From the NCBI RefSeq assembly GCF_012524165.2, contig NZ_JABACJ020000002.1, positions 186,001 to 250,000 on the forward strand: 64,000 nucleotides of DNA, written 5' to 3'. Every line of letters begins with the position of its first letter. Position 1 is the stretch's first letter. Source of the stretch: Faecalicatena faecalis (GTDB taxonomy: Bacteria > Bacillota > Clostridia > Lachnospirales > Lachnospiraceae). Position numbers and translations under genes: made by a program. Positions 33,817 to 42,554 of the stretch are shown here, piece after piece. Below the pieces are notes generated by a model. It worked only from the letters and a program-made list of their open reading frames with translations, was not told where the DNA came from and made no database searches.

Positions 33817-34645
33817 TTTCCTGCTCCTTTGTAAAGATTTTCTGATACTGTTTCGGTGTCAGTCCTATAAATTCCTTGAAAAAATTGGTAAAGTGGCTCT
33901 GATCCGAGAATCCTGCCATGCTTGCCGCTTCAATTGGCGCGACTCCCTCCTCCAGAAACCTTTTCGCCTGCTTTAGCCGTATATTCTGAAGATATCGATA
34001 TGGCGAAACTCCCACTTGCTTTGTAAAGGACCGAAGCAGATAGGACTTTCCGAAATTTGTCATAGAGAGCAGGTCATCCAGGATAATATTCTCCGAGAAA
34101 TGCTCCTCCATATAATCGCAGAGTGTCTTGATCTGCTGGTTCGGCTCCGACACATCTGCCTCATCAAAAGGTTCTGCATATTCCTGCAGCACCTGTTCCA
34201 ACAGGAAGAAAAACGCTTCCTCCCTTTTCAGCTTCGGTGCCTGTGATAAAATCGCCCCGTACAGTTCATCTATGGACTGGGTAATATCGCTTTGATATAC
34301 GACATTCTGAGTGAAATGCGGAACAAAGTCTTTCCCGGTAATCTCCTTTACTGCCTTTTGCATCACTTCGATTTCTATATTTACGGCACGGTAATCCAAA
34401 ATCTCTCCATTGATGGGAGCACAGTAATGATTATCCCGCGGGTTAAATAAGATCAGATCCCCCGCTGCCAGATCGTATTCCTTCCCGCGGCACCATAAAT
34501 GTCGCTTTCCCCCTTCTACAAAACCGATGACATAATAGTCGTGGAAATGGTTCGGGAACTTTTGAACGATTCCACCCAGATTGTATGCTTCTATTTTCAG
34601 ATCACGGTCATAATAAACATGCCTCTGCTCCTGTACGCCCTGCAT
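33794..34645 (-). CDS. AraC-family regulator with cupin sensor domain
   Basis: A 283-residue protein: the N-terminal cupin (HFHDYYVIGFVEGG, DLILFNPRDNHYC), then two helix-turn-helix motifs (LDDLLSMTNFGKSYLLRSFTK and IEAASMAGFSDQSHFTNFF). ATG 34645 has AGGAGG 8 nt upstream; the frame extends further to 34723 without a site. The EamA transporter overlaps its 3' end, the likely regulatory target. Confidence 0.92.
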   Translation of the reverse strand: MQGVQEQRHVYYDRDLKIEAYNLGGIVQKFPNHFHDYYVIGFVEGGKRHLWCRGKEYDLAAGDLILFNPRDNHYCAPINGEILDYRAVNIEIEVMQKAVKEITGKDFVPHFTQNVVYQSDITQSIDELYGAILSQAPKLKREEAFFFLLEQVLQEYAEPFDEADVSEPNQQIKTLCDYMEEHFSENIILDDLLSMTNFGKSYLLRSFTKQVGVSPYRYLQNIRLKQAKRFLEEGVAPIEAASMAGFSDQSHFTNFFKEFIGLTPKQYQKIFTKEQENDRHGND

Positions 34646-34735
34646 TGATGTCTCCTCCTTTGGGTTGATAAGAGTTATTTTACCATTTTGTGAAAGGAAA
34701 ATCTTGAACGATATTACACTCATGTAACAAAATAA

Positions 34736-34761
34736 TCCCGGACCACAACCGTGATCCGGGA
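34736..34761 (-). terminator. Terminator of the GPH/rhamnosidase operon
   Basis: TCCCGGA...TCCGGGA with inner CAC/GTG pairs. On the minus strand it is followed by TTATTTTG. Confidence 0.75.
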
Positions 34762-34855
34762 CTTTGCAAAACCCATTTTCAAAATCGACGTCATCCGTTA
34801 CTCATACCAGCCATATCTATGACCAGACGCCAACAGACTGCGCGTTCATTTTTCC

Positions 34856-36322
34856 TTACTTATTTTTTTCCTCATATGCCACAACCCCCGGTGCATATTT
34901 TCCTTCTTTCAAATCTGCCGCAATCTTCGGATATATCTTATCCAGGTCATACAGCCAGGCCGCGATTGCAGATATGGTAGAAAAGATGACTGGCAGCCCG
35001 ATAAACATCACACGCAGTCCTGTCACTGCCGCCGGTGTCTGTGTTGCTGCTCCTGCCACGTATCCGCTGAGGCTCATGATCCATCCAAGCACGATTGTCC
35101 CCAAACTGTTTCCTACTTTATTACAGAAGGAATTCGCCGCATTTCCCATACCAATCATACTGAAACCGTTTTTCCATTCCCCATAGGTAAGAACATCCTG
35201 AATCATGGAAGCGAATGCACACCCTGCAATTCCATATCCGATTCCGCCTGCAACACCTGTAACAATGAGAATGCCTTTTGAGCTTGAGAACAGAGGCAGA
35301 AGGGAACCGATGGCACGGATGGTCAATCCGCCTAATACCGCATTTCTTTTACCAAACTTTGCCATAACCCCAAATCCTGCAAGCATGGCAGCCAGCATAG
35401 ATAACGTGTTGACCGTTGAAAAAATCTGGAAAAATGCTGTGTCCCCGACTACATAGGTCATATAATATGCCGTCGTCGAACCTGTTGCCCCCATCAAGAA
35501 GTTGATGGAAAGACAGATAATGATGTTGTAGATCCAATATTTATTTTTAACAAGCGCTTTCATTGTAACCCAGAATGGAATATCTGCCTTTTTTGTTTCT
35601 TTCTTTGTTTCTTTTGCAGAATCATCCGTTGCCTGAGCGCCCTCTTTCACACGTTCGCGGGTACCAAATACTACAATAAGCTGAGCCACTGCCCCAACTG
35701 TCATCCAGATAATCAGCAGTTTCACCCATCCACTGCGGTCTCCATAAGCAGAGTAGGAAGGATTATCACTCAAAGCATGGAGCAGGGTAATGATTGTTGC
35801 ATTTCCCACCAGCCCGGCAATGACATTTCCGACCATGTTAATACCGCCGTTTAATCCGCGGGATGTCTGATTCCTTGTCATAAGTCCGTTCAGAGTCATA
35901 TACGCTACATAAGTCAGGGTATAGCACACTGTGGATGCAAGGTTATAGGTAATAAAAATGTATACCAGCTGTGCCGCGCCTGTCAGACTGGACGGCATCA
36001 GATAAATCAGCAGAAGGGCTATGATCGTAGCCGGTATCATCCGAAGAAGCCAGATCCTGGTCTTTCCAAATCTACTGTGCGTCTTATCAATAATCCGTCC
36101 TGCCACAAGGTCTGACAGACCATCCAGCAGCTTGGAAATACCGATGATGGATGCGGCTGCACCCGGGTTAACATGCATCACTTCTGTGTAAAATATAAGC
36201 AGAAATGCGGAGATAAACAGGTTGACCGCATTGGTCGCAAAACCGCCCCCGATTCCGTATGCAAGATGTTCTAAAATTCCTACTTTTGCGTCTGGTGATA
36301 AATCTACATTCCTTTTACTCAT
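34856..36322 (-). CDS. GPH-family (MelB-like) glycoside/cation symporter
   Basis: A 488-residue, twelve-helix carrier with the MelB landmarks KLLDGLSDLVAGRIIDKTHSR near residue 65-85 and GKTRIWLLRM. It imports glycosides with sodium or protons. GGAGGATAG precedes the ATG. It lies about 90 bp after a GH78 rhamnosidase gene on the same strand, so it likely supplies the rhamnosides or the sugars released by the cytoplasmic enzymes. Confidence 0.9.
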   Translation of the reverse strand: MSKRNVDLSPDAKVGILEHLAYGIGGGFATNAVNLFISAFLLIFYTEVMHVNPGAAASIIGISKLLDGLSDLVAGRIIDKTHSRFGKTRIWLLRMIPATIIALLLIYLMPSSLTGAAQLVYIFITYNLASTVCYTLTYVAYMTLNGLMTRNQTSRGLNGGINMVGNVIAGLVGNATIITLLHALSDNPSYSAYGDRSGWVKLLIIWMTVGAVAQLIVVFGTRERVKEGAQATDDSAKETKKETKKADIPFWVTMKALVKNKYWIYNIIICLSINFLMGATGSTTAYYMTYVVGDTAFFQIFSTVNTLSMLAAMLAGFGVMAKFGKRNAVLGGLTIRAIGSLLPLFSSSKGILIVTGVAGGIGYGIAGCAFASMIQDVLTYGEWKNGFSMIGMGNAANSFCNKVGNSLGTIVLGWIMSLSGYVAGAATQTPAAVTGLRVMFIGLPVIFSTISAIAAWLYDLDKIYPKIAADLKEGKYAPGVVAYEEKNK

Positions 36323-36412
36323 GACTATCCTCCGTTTTTAATCTGATTCTGTGATAAGTTCAGGCACATTCAAACTGTACCTGTTCTGTTATCTGATCCG
36401 TTATCTAATCTG

Positions 36413-39187
36413 TTATCTGTTCTGCCATCTAATCTCTTCTATTTTTCTAATTGCTTCTTTATAGTGATCTACGGGCCCTCCAAGCATCGATACCTGCGCC
36501 TGCATTTCGTATAATGACTCAGACATTTTTTCTATATTTTCTGTGGCAATCGCTGCCACTGCCTGTGGCACATAAGTCTCCAGCACTTTCCTTGCCTCCT
36601 GATTCTCTGCCAGCAATTCCAGTCTGGTGCCGCCTCCAAATGGTGTACGGTAATCCCTGTCAGGCATGTAAGTATATTCATACTGCCCTGCCGTCACTTC
36701 TTCCGGCTCTCTGCCGCTGTCAGGCAGAACAATGACTGCTGATGCTCCAAATGGAACCTCGAACCTGAAGGTCAGACTGCCATCTTCATTGATTTTCCAT
36801 TCGGATACATATCTGCCGGATGCCGATTCATAGGAACATTTCATAAAGCCAAGCCGGATATCCGGTTTTGGTTCAAACCTGACTTTTTTGAATCCCGGTT
36901 CTACTGGAATAATACCCGCCGCATGCCGGTACAGGAATTCTGCAACGGAACCGTAGGAATAGTGGTTCAGGGAATTCATGCCCGTTCCACTGATTTTACC
37001 ATCCGGCAGCACAGAATTCCAGCGCTCCCAGATTGTAGTCGCTCCCAGATTAATCTCATACAGCCAGCCCGGGAACTTCTCGAAAAACAGGAAATCATAT
37101 GCCAGGTCCGCCATGCCGTTCTCGGCCAGAACGGTACTCATCATGGTAGCTCCCACGAAACCGCCCTTGATACGGTAACAGTCCTTTTTGATCCGATTTC
37201 TTAAATCTTTTACCATTCTCTCCTTGTCTCTGTAGATTCCAAATCTCAGAGCCAGGATGTATCCGGTCTGTGTGTCCACTGTAAGCCTTCCGTTCGGACT
37301 GAAGAATTCATCCAGGATTGCCTGATAGATTCGACCGGCAAGTGCTCTGTATTTCTCTTCCTCCTCAAGTCCGAGGATTTTCGCAGCCTCTGCAACATAC
37401 AAAGCCGATGCATAATAGTATACCGATGCAACATAATGGGAATCGGTCCTTCCGTAGTTGCTCTGCTCGGTTGCCCCGTCCAGTGCAAGCCAGTCACCGA
37501 AGTGGAACCCAAAGTTCCAGAGATACTGTGCTCCCCTCTTTTCATCTTCTCTTATAATGCTGTCCACCCAGTCTTTCATCATGGGATAATTGGCTTTTAA
37601 AGCACTCTGATCTCCATAATATTCATACAGCATATAGGGCATAAATGTTGCGATATCACTCCACACGCTAGATGTCATTCCCGGTAGGTTATTCGGCAGA
37701 TAGACCGCCACCTTACCGTCATTTTTTATCTGATCCAGTCTCAGGTCATGCTGAAACTTGTGATAAAATGCCCTGGTATCCATATGGTACCCTGCCGTTC
37801 TGCAGAACACCTGTGCATCACCTGTCCAGCCCAGCCTCTCGTCCCGCTGCGGACAGTCTGTCGGCATATCAAGAAAATTCGATTTCAGGCCCCACATTGT
37901 ATTCTGGAACAACTGGTTGATCTTCTCATTTCCTGTCGTCATCTCTCCGGTCTGCTCCATCTCAGAGTAAACCGCCCTTCCGATAAAGCACTCCGGCAGG
38001 ACCTCTGTGAGACCGGATACCTTCACATAGCGGAAGCCATAGAACGTAAAATGAGGTTTGATGACCCTGTCTAATCCATCTGAAATATATTCGAACACGG
38101 ACCTTGCCGTCCGGTAATTATCATGGTAAAAGTTCCCGTCCTGAAGGATCTCGCCAAACTCCAGCTTCATATGAGTCCCTTTGGGAAGCTTCTGGCAACA
38201 CTCAATCATTCCTGCAAAGTTCTGTCCAAAATCCAGTACCGTCTCCCCTGCCGGAGTGTGGATCAATTCCTTGACAGGCAGTGCTTCCATCTCATGCAGA
38301 GGAGGAGAATATCTGGCCGAGAGTGGTATCTTTGCCTCGCTGGTCACTGCCTTCTTCCACGGATTCTCTTTTTCTTCCCACAACAGATAGTTCTGAATCT
38401 CTCCGTCGTAGATGTCTGTCAATTCAAATTCACTGCCCTGATACATCCATGAATCATCCGTGCCCAGAACTTCTGTCGTCCCATCCTCATACTCGATACG
38501 AAGTTCTGCAATGCAGAGGAACTTTTTATCAGGGTCCGGCTTCCCAAATCCAAAACGGCCCTTGTACCATCCATTTCCAAGGTAAATCTGAATCCGGTTC
38601 TCCTCCTGCAAAAGACTCTTCACATCGTAGGTACAGTACTGGACGTACTCTGCATAGTCGCTGATAAAAGGCGCCAGCACATCCATTCCTGCCTTCTCTC
38701 CATTTATCAATGCCTCGAACAGTCCAAGACCGCTGACATACAGTCTGGCACTTCTCACTTTCCCGGAAGTCGTAAACTCTTTTTTAAATACCGGATGAAA
38801 ATGGTCTCCCTCCTGCGTGGTAATCCACTGCCCCTTCCATGACTGGTCCAGTTTAGCGGTCTCGAAGTAGCAGACCTCGCTCACAGCAATATCACTTTTA
38901 GCTGCTTCTTCTGCTGTCTCATCAAATTCTGCCTCAACAGTAATGCGGCAGTAATATCTCGTGCAGGGCTTCTGTTCAAATTCAAAAGTTTCCGCAAGAC
39001 TATTCAGACTGCTTCCTTCCCTGACTGCTATGACGGTAATAAATGCCGGATCCTCTGCAATCTCAATCTTTGCATTTTTCTGCCGGATACCTTTTGTTCC
39101 CCTGACCTTCCAGGATAAAGTGACCGTATCGAATACATATCCCACTGGATTTGTCAATCCATTGATTTTTACATCATAAATCTCCAA
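36413..39187 (-). CDS. Alpha-L-rhamnosidase (GH78), copy 1
   Basis: A 924-residue enzyme with no signal peptide, hence cytoplasmic. An N-terminal Ig-like domain and beta-sandwich precede the six-hairpin catalytic barrel, with the GH78 motif PTDCPQRDERLGWTGDAQVF and the later TTIWERWNS. It releases rhamnose from plant glycosides such as flavonoid rutinosides. A C-terminal helical extension of about 60 residues follows the usual beta domain. The start is TTG with AGGAGG 9 nt upstream. It is in one operon with the serine hydrolase upstream and the GPH carrier downstream. Confidence 0.92.
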   Translation of the reverse strand: MEIYDVKINGLTNPVGYVFDTVTLSWKVRGTKGIRQKNAKIEIAEDPAFITVIAVREGSSLNSLAETFEFEQKPCTRYYCRITVEAEFDETAEEAAKSDIAVSEVCYFETAKLDQSWKGQWITTQEGDHFHPVFKKEFTTSGKVRSARLYVSGLGLFEALINGEKAGMDVLAPFISDYAEYVQYCTYDVKSLLQEENRIQIYLGNGWYKGRFGFGKPDPDKKFLCIAELRIEYEDGTTEVLGTDDSWMYQGSEFELTDIYDGEIQNYLLWEEKENPWKKAVTSEAKIPLSARYSPPLHEMEALPVKELIHTPAGETVLDFGQNFAGMIECCQKLPKGTHMKLEFGEILQDGNFYHDNYRTARSVFEYISDGLDRVIKPHFTFYGFRYVKVSGLTEVLPECFIGRAVYSEMEQTGEMTTGNEKINQLFQNTMWGLKSNFLDMPTDCPQRDERLGWTGDAQVFCRTAGYHMDTRAFYHKFQHDLRLDQIKNDGKVAVYLPNNLPGMTSSVWSDIATFMPYMLYEYYGDQSALKANYPMMKDWVDSIIREDEKRGAQYLWNFGFHFGDWLALDGATEQSNYGRTDSHYVASVYYYASALYVAEAAKILGLEEEEKYRALAGRIYQAILDEFFSPNGRLTVDTQTGYILALRFGIYRDKERMVKDLRNRIKKDCYRIKGGFVGATMMSTVLAENGMADLAYDFLFFEKFPGWLYEINLGATTIWERWNSVLPDGKISGTGMNSLNHYSYGSVAEFLYRHAAGIIPVEPGFKKVRFEPKPDIRLGFMKCSYESASGRYVSEWKINEDGSLTFRFEVPFGASAVIVLPDSGREPEEVTAGQYEYTYMPDRDYRTPFGGGTRLELLAENQEARKVLETYVPQAVAAIATENIEKMSESLYEMQAQVSMLGGPVDHYKEAIRKIEEIRWQNR

Positions 39188-39206
39188 TTGTTACTTCCTC
39201 CTTAAC

Positions 39207-40409
39207 TTATCGTGAACCCCAGATTCCGAATACCAGACGTTCCACTTCTCTGCTGATATAGGAACCCGAACCATTAAGATCGGTTCTTTTTGTCATAAAG
39301 ACTGCCTCCAGATTATCTTTGGGGCTGACCACCAGGTGGGTTCCGAATGCCCCGCTCCACCCATAGGTCCCCTCTGTCGCATAACTGTCTGCGGCCTTCG
39401 GATTCTGCCGGATCCGAACCCCCAGTCCCCACACCATCCCGGGTTCTGGCTCAAGGTGCTGCTTCGGGGCCTCTGTGTGCATCAGCTCCACGGTCCGGGC
39501 TTCTAAGAACTGCTGCCCATGATACATTCCCTGGTTGCAGAGCATCTCTGCTAAATGTTCCATATCGGTGATCGTGGAAAATAATCCGCCGCAGCCCTGC
39601 TCAAACTTTGCTTCATCCTGCCGTAAGATTCCCCACATGTCTTCTTTCGTACCCGTAACATCTGTAAGACTTTCGTCCTGCCTCTTATATACCCTTACCA
39701 GACGTGATTTCTGCTCGTCATTCAGAAAATAGGTCGTGCTTGTCATCTCCAGCGGCTGAGCGATCTCCTTCTGAAGATATTCTTCCAGTCTCATGCCCGA
39801 TACGATTTCCGTGACCCTGCCCAGGATATCAAAACTTGCCATCGGGGAATAACCGGTTCCCATTCCCGGCTGAAAATCTAGGACATACCCTGCATATCTG
39901 TTCACACGCTGCTCTAACGTCTCATCTTCATTTTTCATCTTCAGCAGGGCACATAACCCCACACTGCCCTGTTCGAGCCCGGAAGAATGAGAAAGCAGAT
40001 CACGGATCGTGATTTTTCTTTCTGCCGGCACTGATTTTACCTCTTCCATTTGAAAAAGTGGCAGTTGTGCATACAACTTTTTATAATCATCTGAATCGAC
40101 CCTGTATCTCTCGTCACAGGACACCCGCATATCGGAAAATTCAGGAATATACTTTGAAAGCTCATCATCCAGCCCTATTTTCCCCTGCTCCATCATCTTT
40201 AAGATTCCGACCGCTGTCACGACTTTTGACAGGGACATCATACGATAGATAGAATCATAGGATATTGAAACATTTCCTTCTATGTCTCCCTTTCCCCATT
40301 TGTTTTGATAGACCAGTTCTTTATTCTTTCTCACCATCAGGGCACCGCCCGACATCTCCCGATTAGCTACATAATTCTGCATACTGTTTTCAATTTCCTG
40401 TATTTCCAT
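39207..40409 (-). CDS. Beta-lactamase-fold serine hydrolase
   Basis: A 400-residue class C beta-lactamase-like esterase. Catalytic Ser and Lys are in MMSLSKVVT (SxxK), Tyr in GTGYSPMASFD, and the third motif is YGWSGAFGTH. No signal peptide is seen, so it works inside the cell, probably as an esterase removing acyl groups from glycosides, not as an antibiotic-resistance enzyme. It is the first gene of the rhamnosidase/GPH operon, GGGGG 8 nt before the ATG. A 38-bp regulon box lies about 57 bp upstream. Confidence 0.88.
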   Translation of the reverse strand: MEIQEIENSMQNYVANREMSGGALMVRKNKELVYQNKWGKGDIEGNVSISYDSIYRMMSLSKVVTAVGILKMMEQGKIGLDDELSKYIPEFSDMRVSCDERYRVDSDDYKKLYAQLPLFQMEEVKSVPAERKITIRDLLSHSSGLEQGSVGLCALLKMKNEDETLEQRVNRYAGYVLDFQPGMGTGYSPMASFDILGRVTEIVSGMRLEEYLQKEIAQPLEMTSTTYFLNDEQKSRLVRVYKRQDESLTDVTGTKEDMWGILRQDEAKFEQGCGGLFSTITDMEHLAEMLCNQGMYHGQQFLEARTVELMHTEAPKQHLEPEPGMVWGLGVRIRQNPKAADSYATEGTYGWSGAFGTHLVVSPKDNLEAVFMTKRTDLNGSGSYISREVERLVFGIWGSR

Positions 40410-40465
40410 TATGTACCCCCTTTCCTCTTCCTGTTACATTTATCATATCTTGTCTGCGTTCTTTT

Positions 40466-40503
40466 GAAATCATGTTTTATTGGCAAAACATCATATAATC
40501 TTG
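40466..40503. promoter_or_regulatory. Regulon box 1 (38 bp)
   Basis: Begins GAAATCATG and ends ATCATATAATCTTG, between the serine hydrolase operon and the divergent AraC gene. It aligns without gaps with boxes at 45215-45252 and 50706-50743. Confidence 0.7.
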
Positions 40504-40565
40504 TGTTTTATAATTCCTATGTTTATAATAAGGGTACACTGCCAATCTAACAGGAGGAGTAGAGC

Positions 40566-41531
40566 ATGTTTGAGAATATAGAGCTTACCACTGCCGTAGC
40601 AAAGACAAGCCTTTCGTCCAGAAGGCTTACAGAGAGTACAATCGAGGACCCCAAATATAACAGTGAGAACCTGAAGAATTCCAGTTTCTGCATCACGGGA
40701 AGTGCGGATTGTTTTTCCCGCCCTCCAATCACCGATTTTGCGGTGAAAAATCTATATTATATGCAGGATTTCAGTGTCTTCCATTACGGTTTTGGCTCTT
40801 ACACAGAGCGCAAGAACTTCCATTCCTTCCTGATTCTGTATACCTATTCAGGACACGGGTCTATCGTATATCAGGATAAAACCTACCAGTTGAAAGAAGG
40901 GGATGGAGTCTTCATCAATTGTATGGATTATCACTTTTACAAAGTGATGGGAAAGTCCTGGGACACAGCGGTCCTCCATCTGTACGGCTCTCTCCTGCCT
41001 GAGCTCCATGCACAATATATGCAGAATGGAACTGCCGCCTTTCATGAAAACACTACCGGAAAGTACCAGCATTATCTTGAGAAGCTTTTAGCACTTTACA
41101 GTTATCCGCACTTATACCGTGACTGGCAGGTGTCCACCTGCATCGATAATATGCTGAATTATCTGCTGCTTCTTGGCTCCAAGGAAGCCGGGAAGCGCAA
41201 TGATACGCCCCAGGATATTCAGTACTTAATGAAATATATGGAAAATAATTATACAGAACGTCTGACTTTAGATTACCTTGCATCTTTTGCCAATATGAAC
41301 AAATACTATCTGTCCAAGGAATTTAAAAAATATACAGGGTTCTCGCCCAACGATTATCTGATTTCTCTGAGAATCGATCAGGCGAAGACCCTGCTGAAAA
41401 GTACCTCCATGCCTGCATCAAAGATTGCCCATGAGGTAGGGATACACGATATTAATAATTTTACGAACCTGTTTAAAAAGAAGACCGGGATGACGCCCAT
41501 CCAGTATCGGAATGCAAATGATGTCTTTTAG
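40566..41531 (+). CDS. AraC-family regulator, probable activator of the rhamnoside regulon
   Basis: A 321-residue regulator. A cupin-like sensor (TYSGHGSIVYQDKTYQLKEG) occupies the middle. Two helix-turn-helix motifs are at the end (LDYLASFANMNKYYLSKEFKK, ASKIAHEVGIHDINNFTNLF). GGAGGAG lies 7 nt before the ATG. It is divergent from the serine hydrolase/rhamnosidase operon and shares with it the first of three conserved 38-bp boxes, making it the best candidate to bind them. Its stop codon overlaps that of the convergent esterase gene. Confidence 0.9.
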   Translation: MFENIELTTAVAKTSLSSRRLTESTIEDPKYNSENLKNSSFCITGSADCFSRPPITDFAVKNLYYMQDFSVFHYGFGSYTERKNFHSFLILYTYSGHGSIVYQDKTYQLKEGDGVFINCMDYHFYKVMGKSWDTAVLHLYGSLLPELHAQYMQNGTAAFHENTTGKYQHYLEKLLALYSYPHLYRDWQVSTCIDNMLNYLLLLGSKEAGKRNDTPQDIQYLMKYMENNYTERLTLDYLASFANMNKYYLSKEFKKYTGFSPNDYLISLRIDQAKTLLKSTSMPASKIAHEVGIHDINNFTNLFKKKTGMTPIQYRNANDVF

Positions 41532-42532
41532 CGCTCTAAAGTCAGTGAATTCCAGTATCCTGCTGCCCGTTCGATCCACCCTTCTGCCTTTGTACCGCTT
41601 CCCAGACCATATCCATGTCCGCCGCTTACAGGATGTTCAAAACGATAGGGAATCTGGTATTCTTTCAGAGTCTTCACCATGTCCTGCGCATTCCAGAATG
41701 GCACAATCGGGTCATCCTCTGCCTGAATCAGGTACACAGGCGGATAATCTGCGTCTATATTTTCATCAATATTGTAGGGTGAAGTCTGTTCTTCTGAATA
41801 CTGTTCTCCCAAATATCCCTGAAGCATCATCTTCTGATACGGCTCCGGCAATTGCCTGACGGTACGCCACAGGGCGATCATCGGATAGTCAAGCAGCAGG
41901 ACTTCGGGAGCTGGAAGCTGATACTTCCGAAACCCCAGTTCTTTCGTCCCCCAGGCTGCCGCAAGGTGCCCTCCGGCTGAAAAGCCGCCTACCGCATAGG
42001 TCCCCGGGTCTACTTTGAATGTTTCCGCATGATCCCGGATAAACCGGTATGCCGCCGCCAGATCATCCATAGGTTTCGGGAATAATGCCGGACCTCCTAT
42101 CCGGTAATTCAGACAAAAGACCGGGATTCCAAGTTCATTTAATCTGGCAGCAACAGGAAATGCCTCTGCGAGGGAACAGACCGCACCATAACCTCCTCCC
42201 GCCGCCAGAATGACAAACCGCTGACTGCCCTGTGCCGGAAAATAGATCAATTTCACATGTTCTTTGCCTGAATCCTCTTTTCTTTCCTCTTCTGAATAAA
42301 CATCGAATAGATATTTGCCCTCTTCCCTGGCGATTTTCAAAAGACGATTCAGTCCATATACCATGTCGGATGCCTGCCAGGTCGGATTCTTCGCCTGCAC
42401 ATCTTCGAGACTGTTTTCATCTTTGATATCTTCATGTCCTCCTGGCTGCATGCTCCAGATCAGATAAGGGAAAACCGGAGCCAGTTCTTTGACTTCTCTG
42501 ATTTCTTTAAAAGTTGTCTTTGTTGTAAACAT
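41528..42532 (-). CDS. Alpha/beta-hydrolase (acetyl-esterase-like)
   Basis: A 334-residue esterase. The nucleophile elbow is GGFSAGGHLAA, the oxyanion segment VILAAGGGYGAV replaces the usual HGGG, and the late acid and histidine are in IQAEDDPIVPF and SGGHGYGLGS. It has no signal peptide. ATG 42532 has GGAGGAG 6 nt upstream; an ATG five codons earlier is inside that site. It is 22 bp after the GH3 gene in the same operon, consistent with deacylation of plant glycosides. Confidence 0.87.
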   Translation of the reverse strand: MFTTKTTFKEIREVKELAPVFPYLIWSMQPGGHEDIKDENSLEDVQAKNPTWQASDMVYGLNRLLKIAREEGKYLFDVYSEEERKEDSGKEHVKLIYFPAQGSQRFVILAAGGGYGAVCSLAEAFPVAARLNELGIPVFCLNYRIGGPALFPKPMDDLAAAYRFIRDHAETFKVDPGTYAVGGFSAGGHLAAAWGTKELGFRKYQLPAPEVLLLDYPMIALWRTVRQLPEPYQKMMLQGYLGEQYSEEQTSPYNIDENIDADYPPVYLIQAEDDPIVPFWNAQDMVKTLKEYQIPYRFEHPVSGGHGYGLGSGTKAEGWIERAAGYWNSLTLER

Positions 42533-42554
42533 CTTGATCTCCTCCATTCTGCAT

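Noticed and set aside
39207-40409. Beta-lactamase as a resistance gene
   Set aside because: The SxxK/YxS pattern fits the class C fold, but there is no signal peptide and it is the first gene of a glycoside operon, so an esterase role is more plausible.
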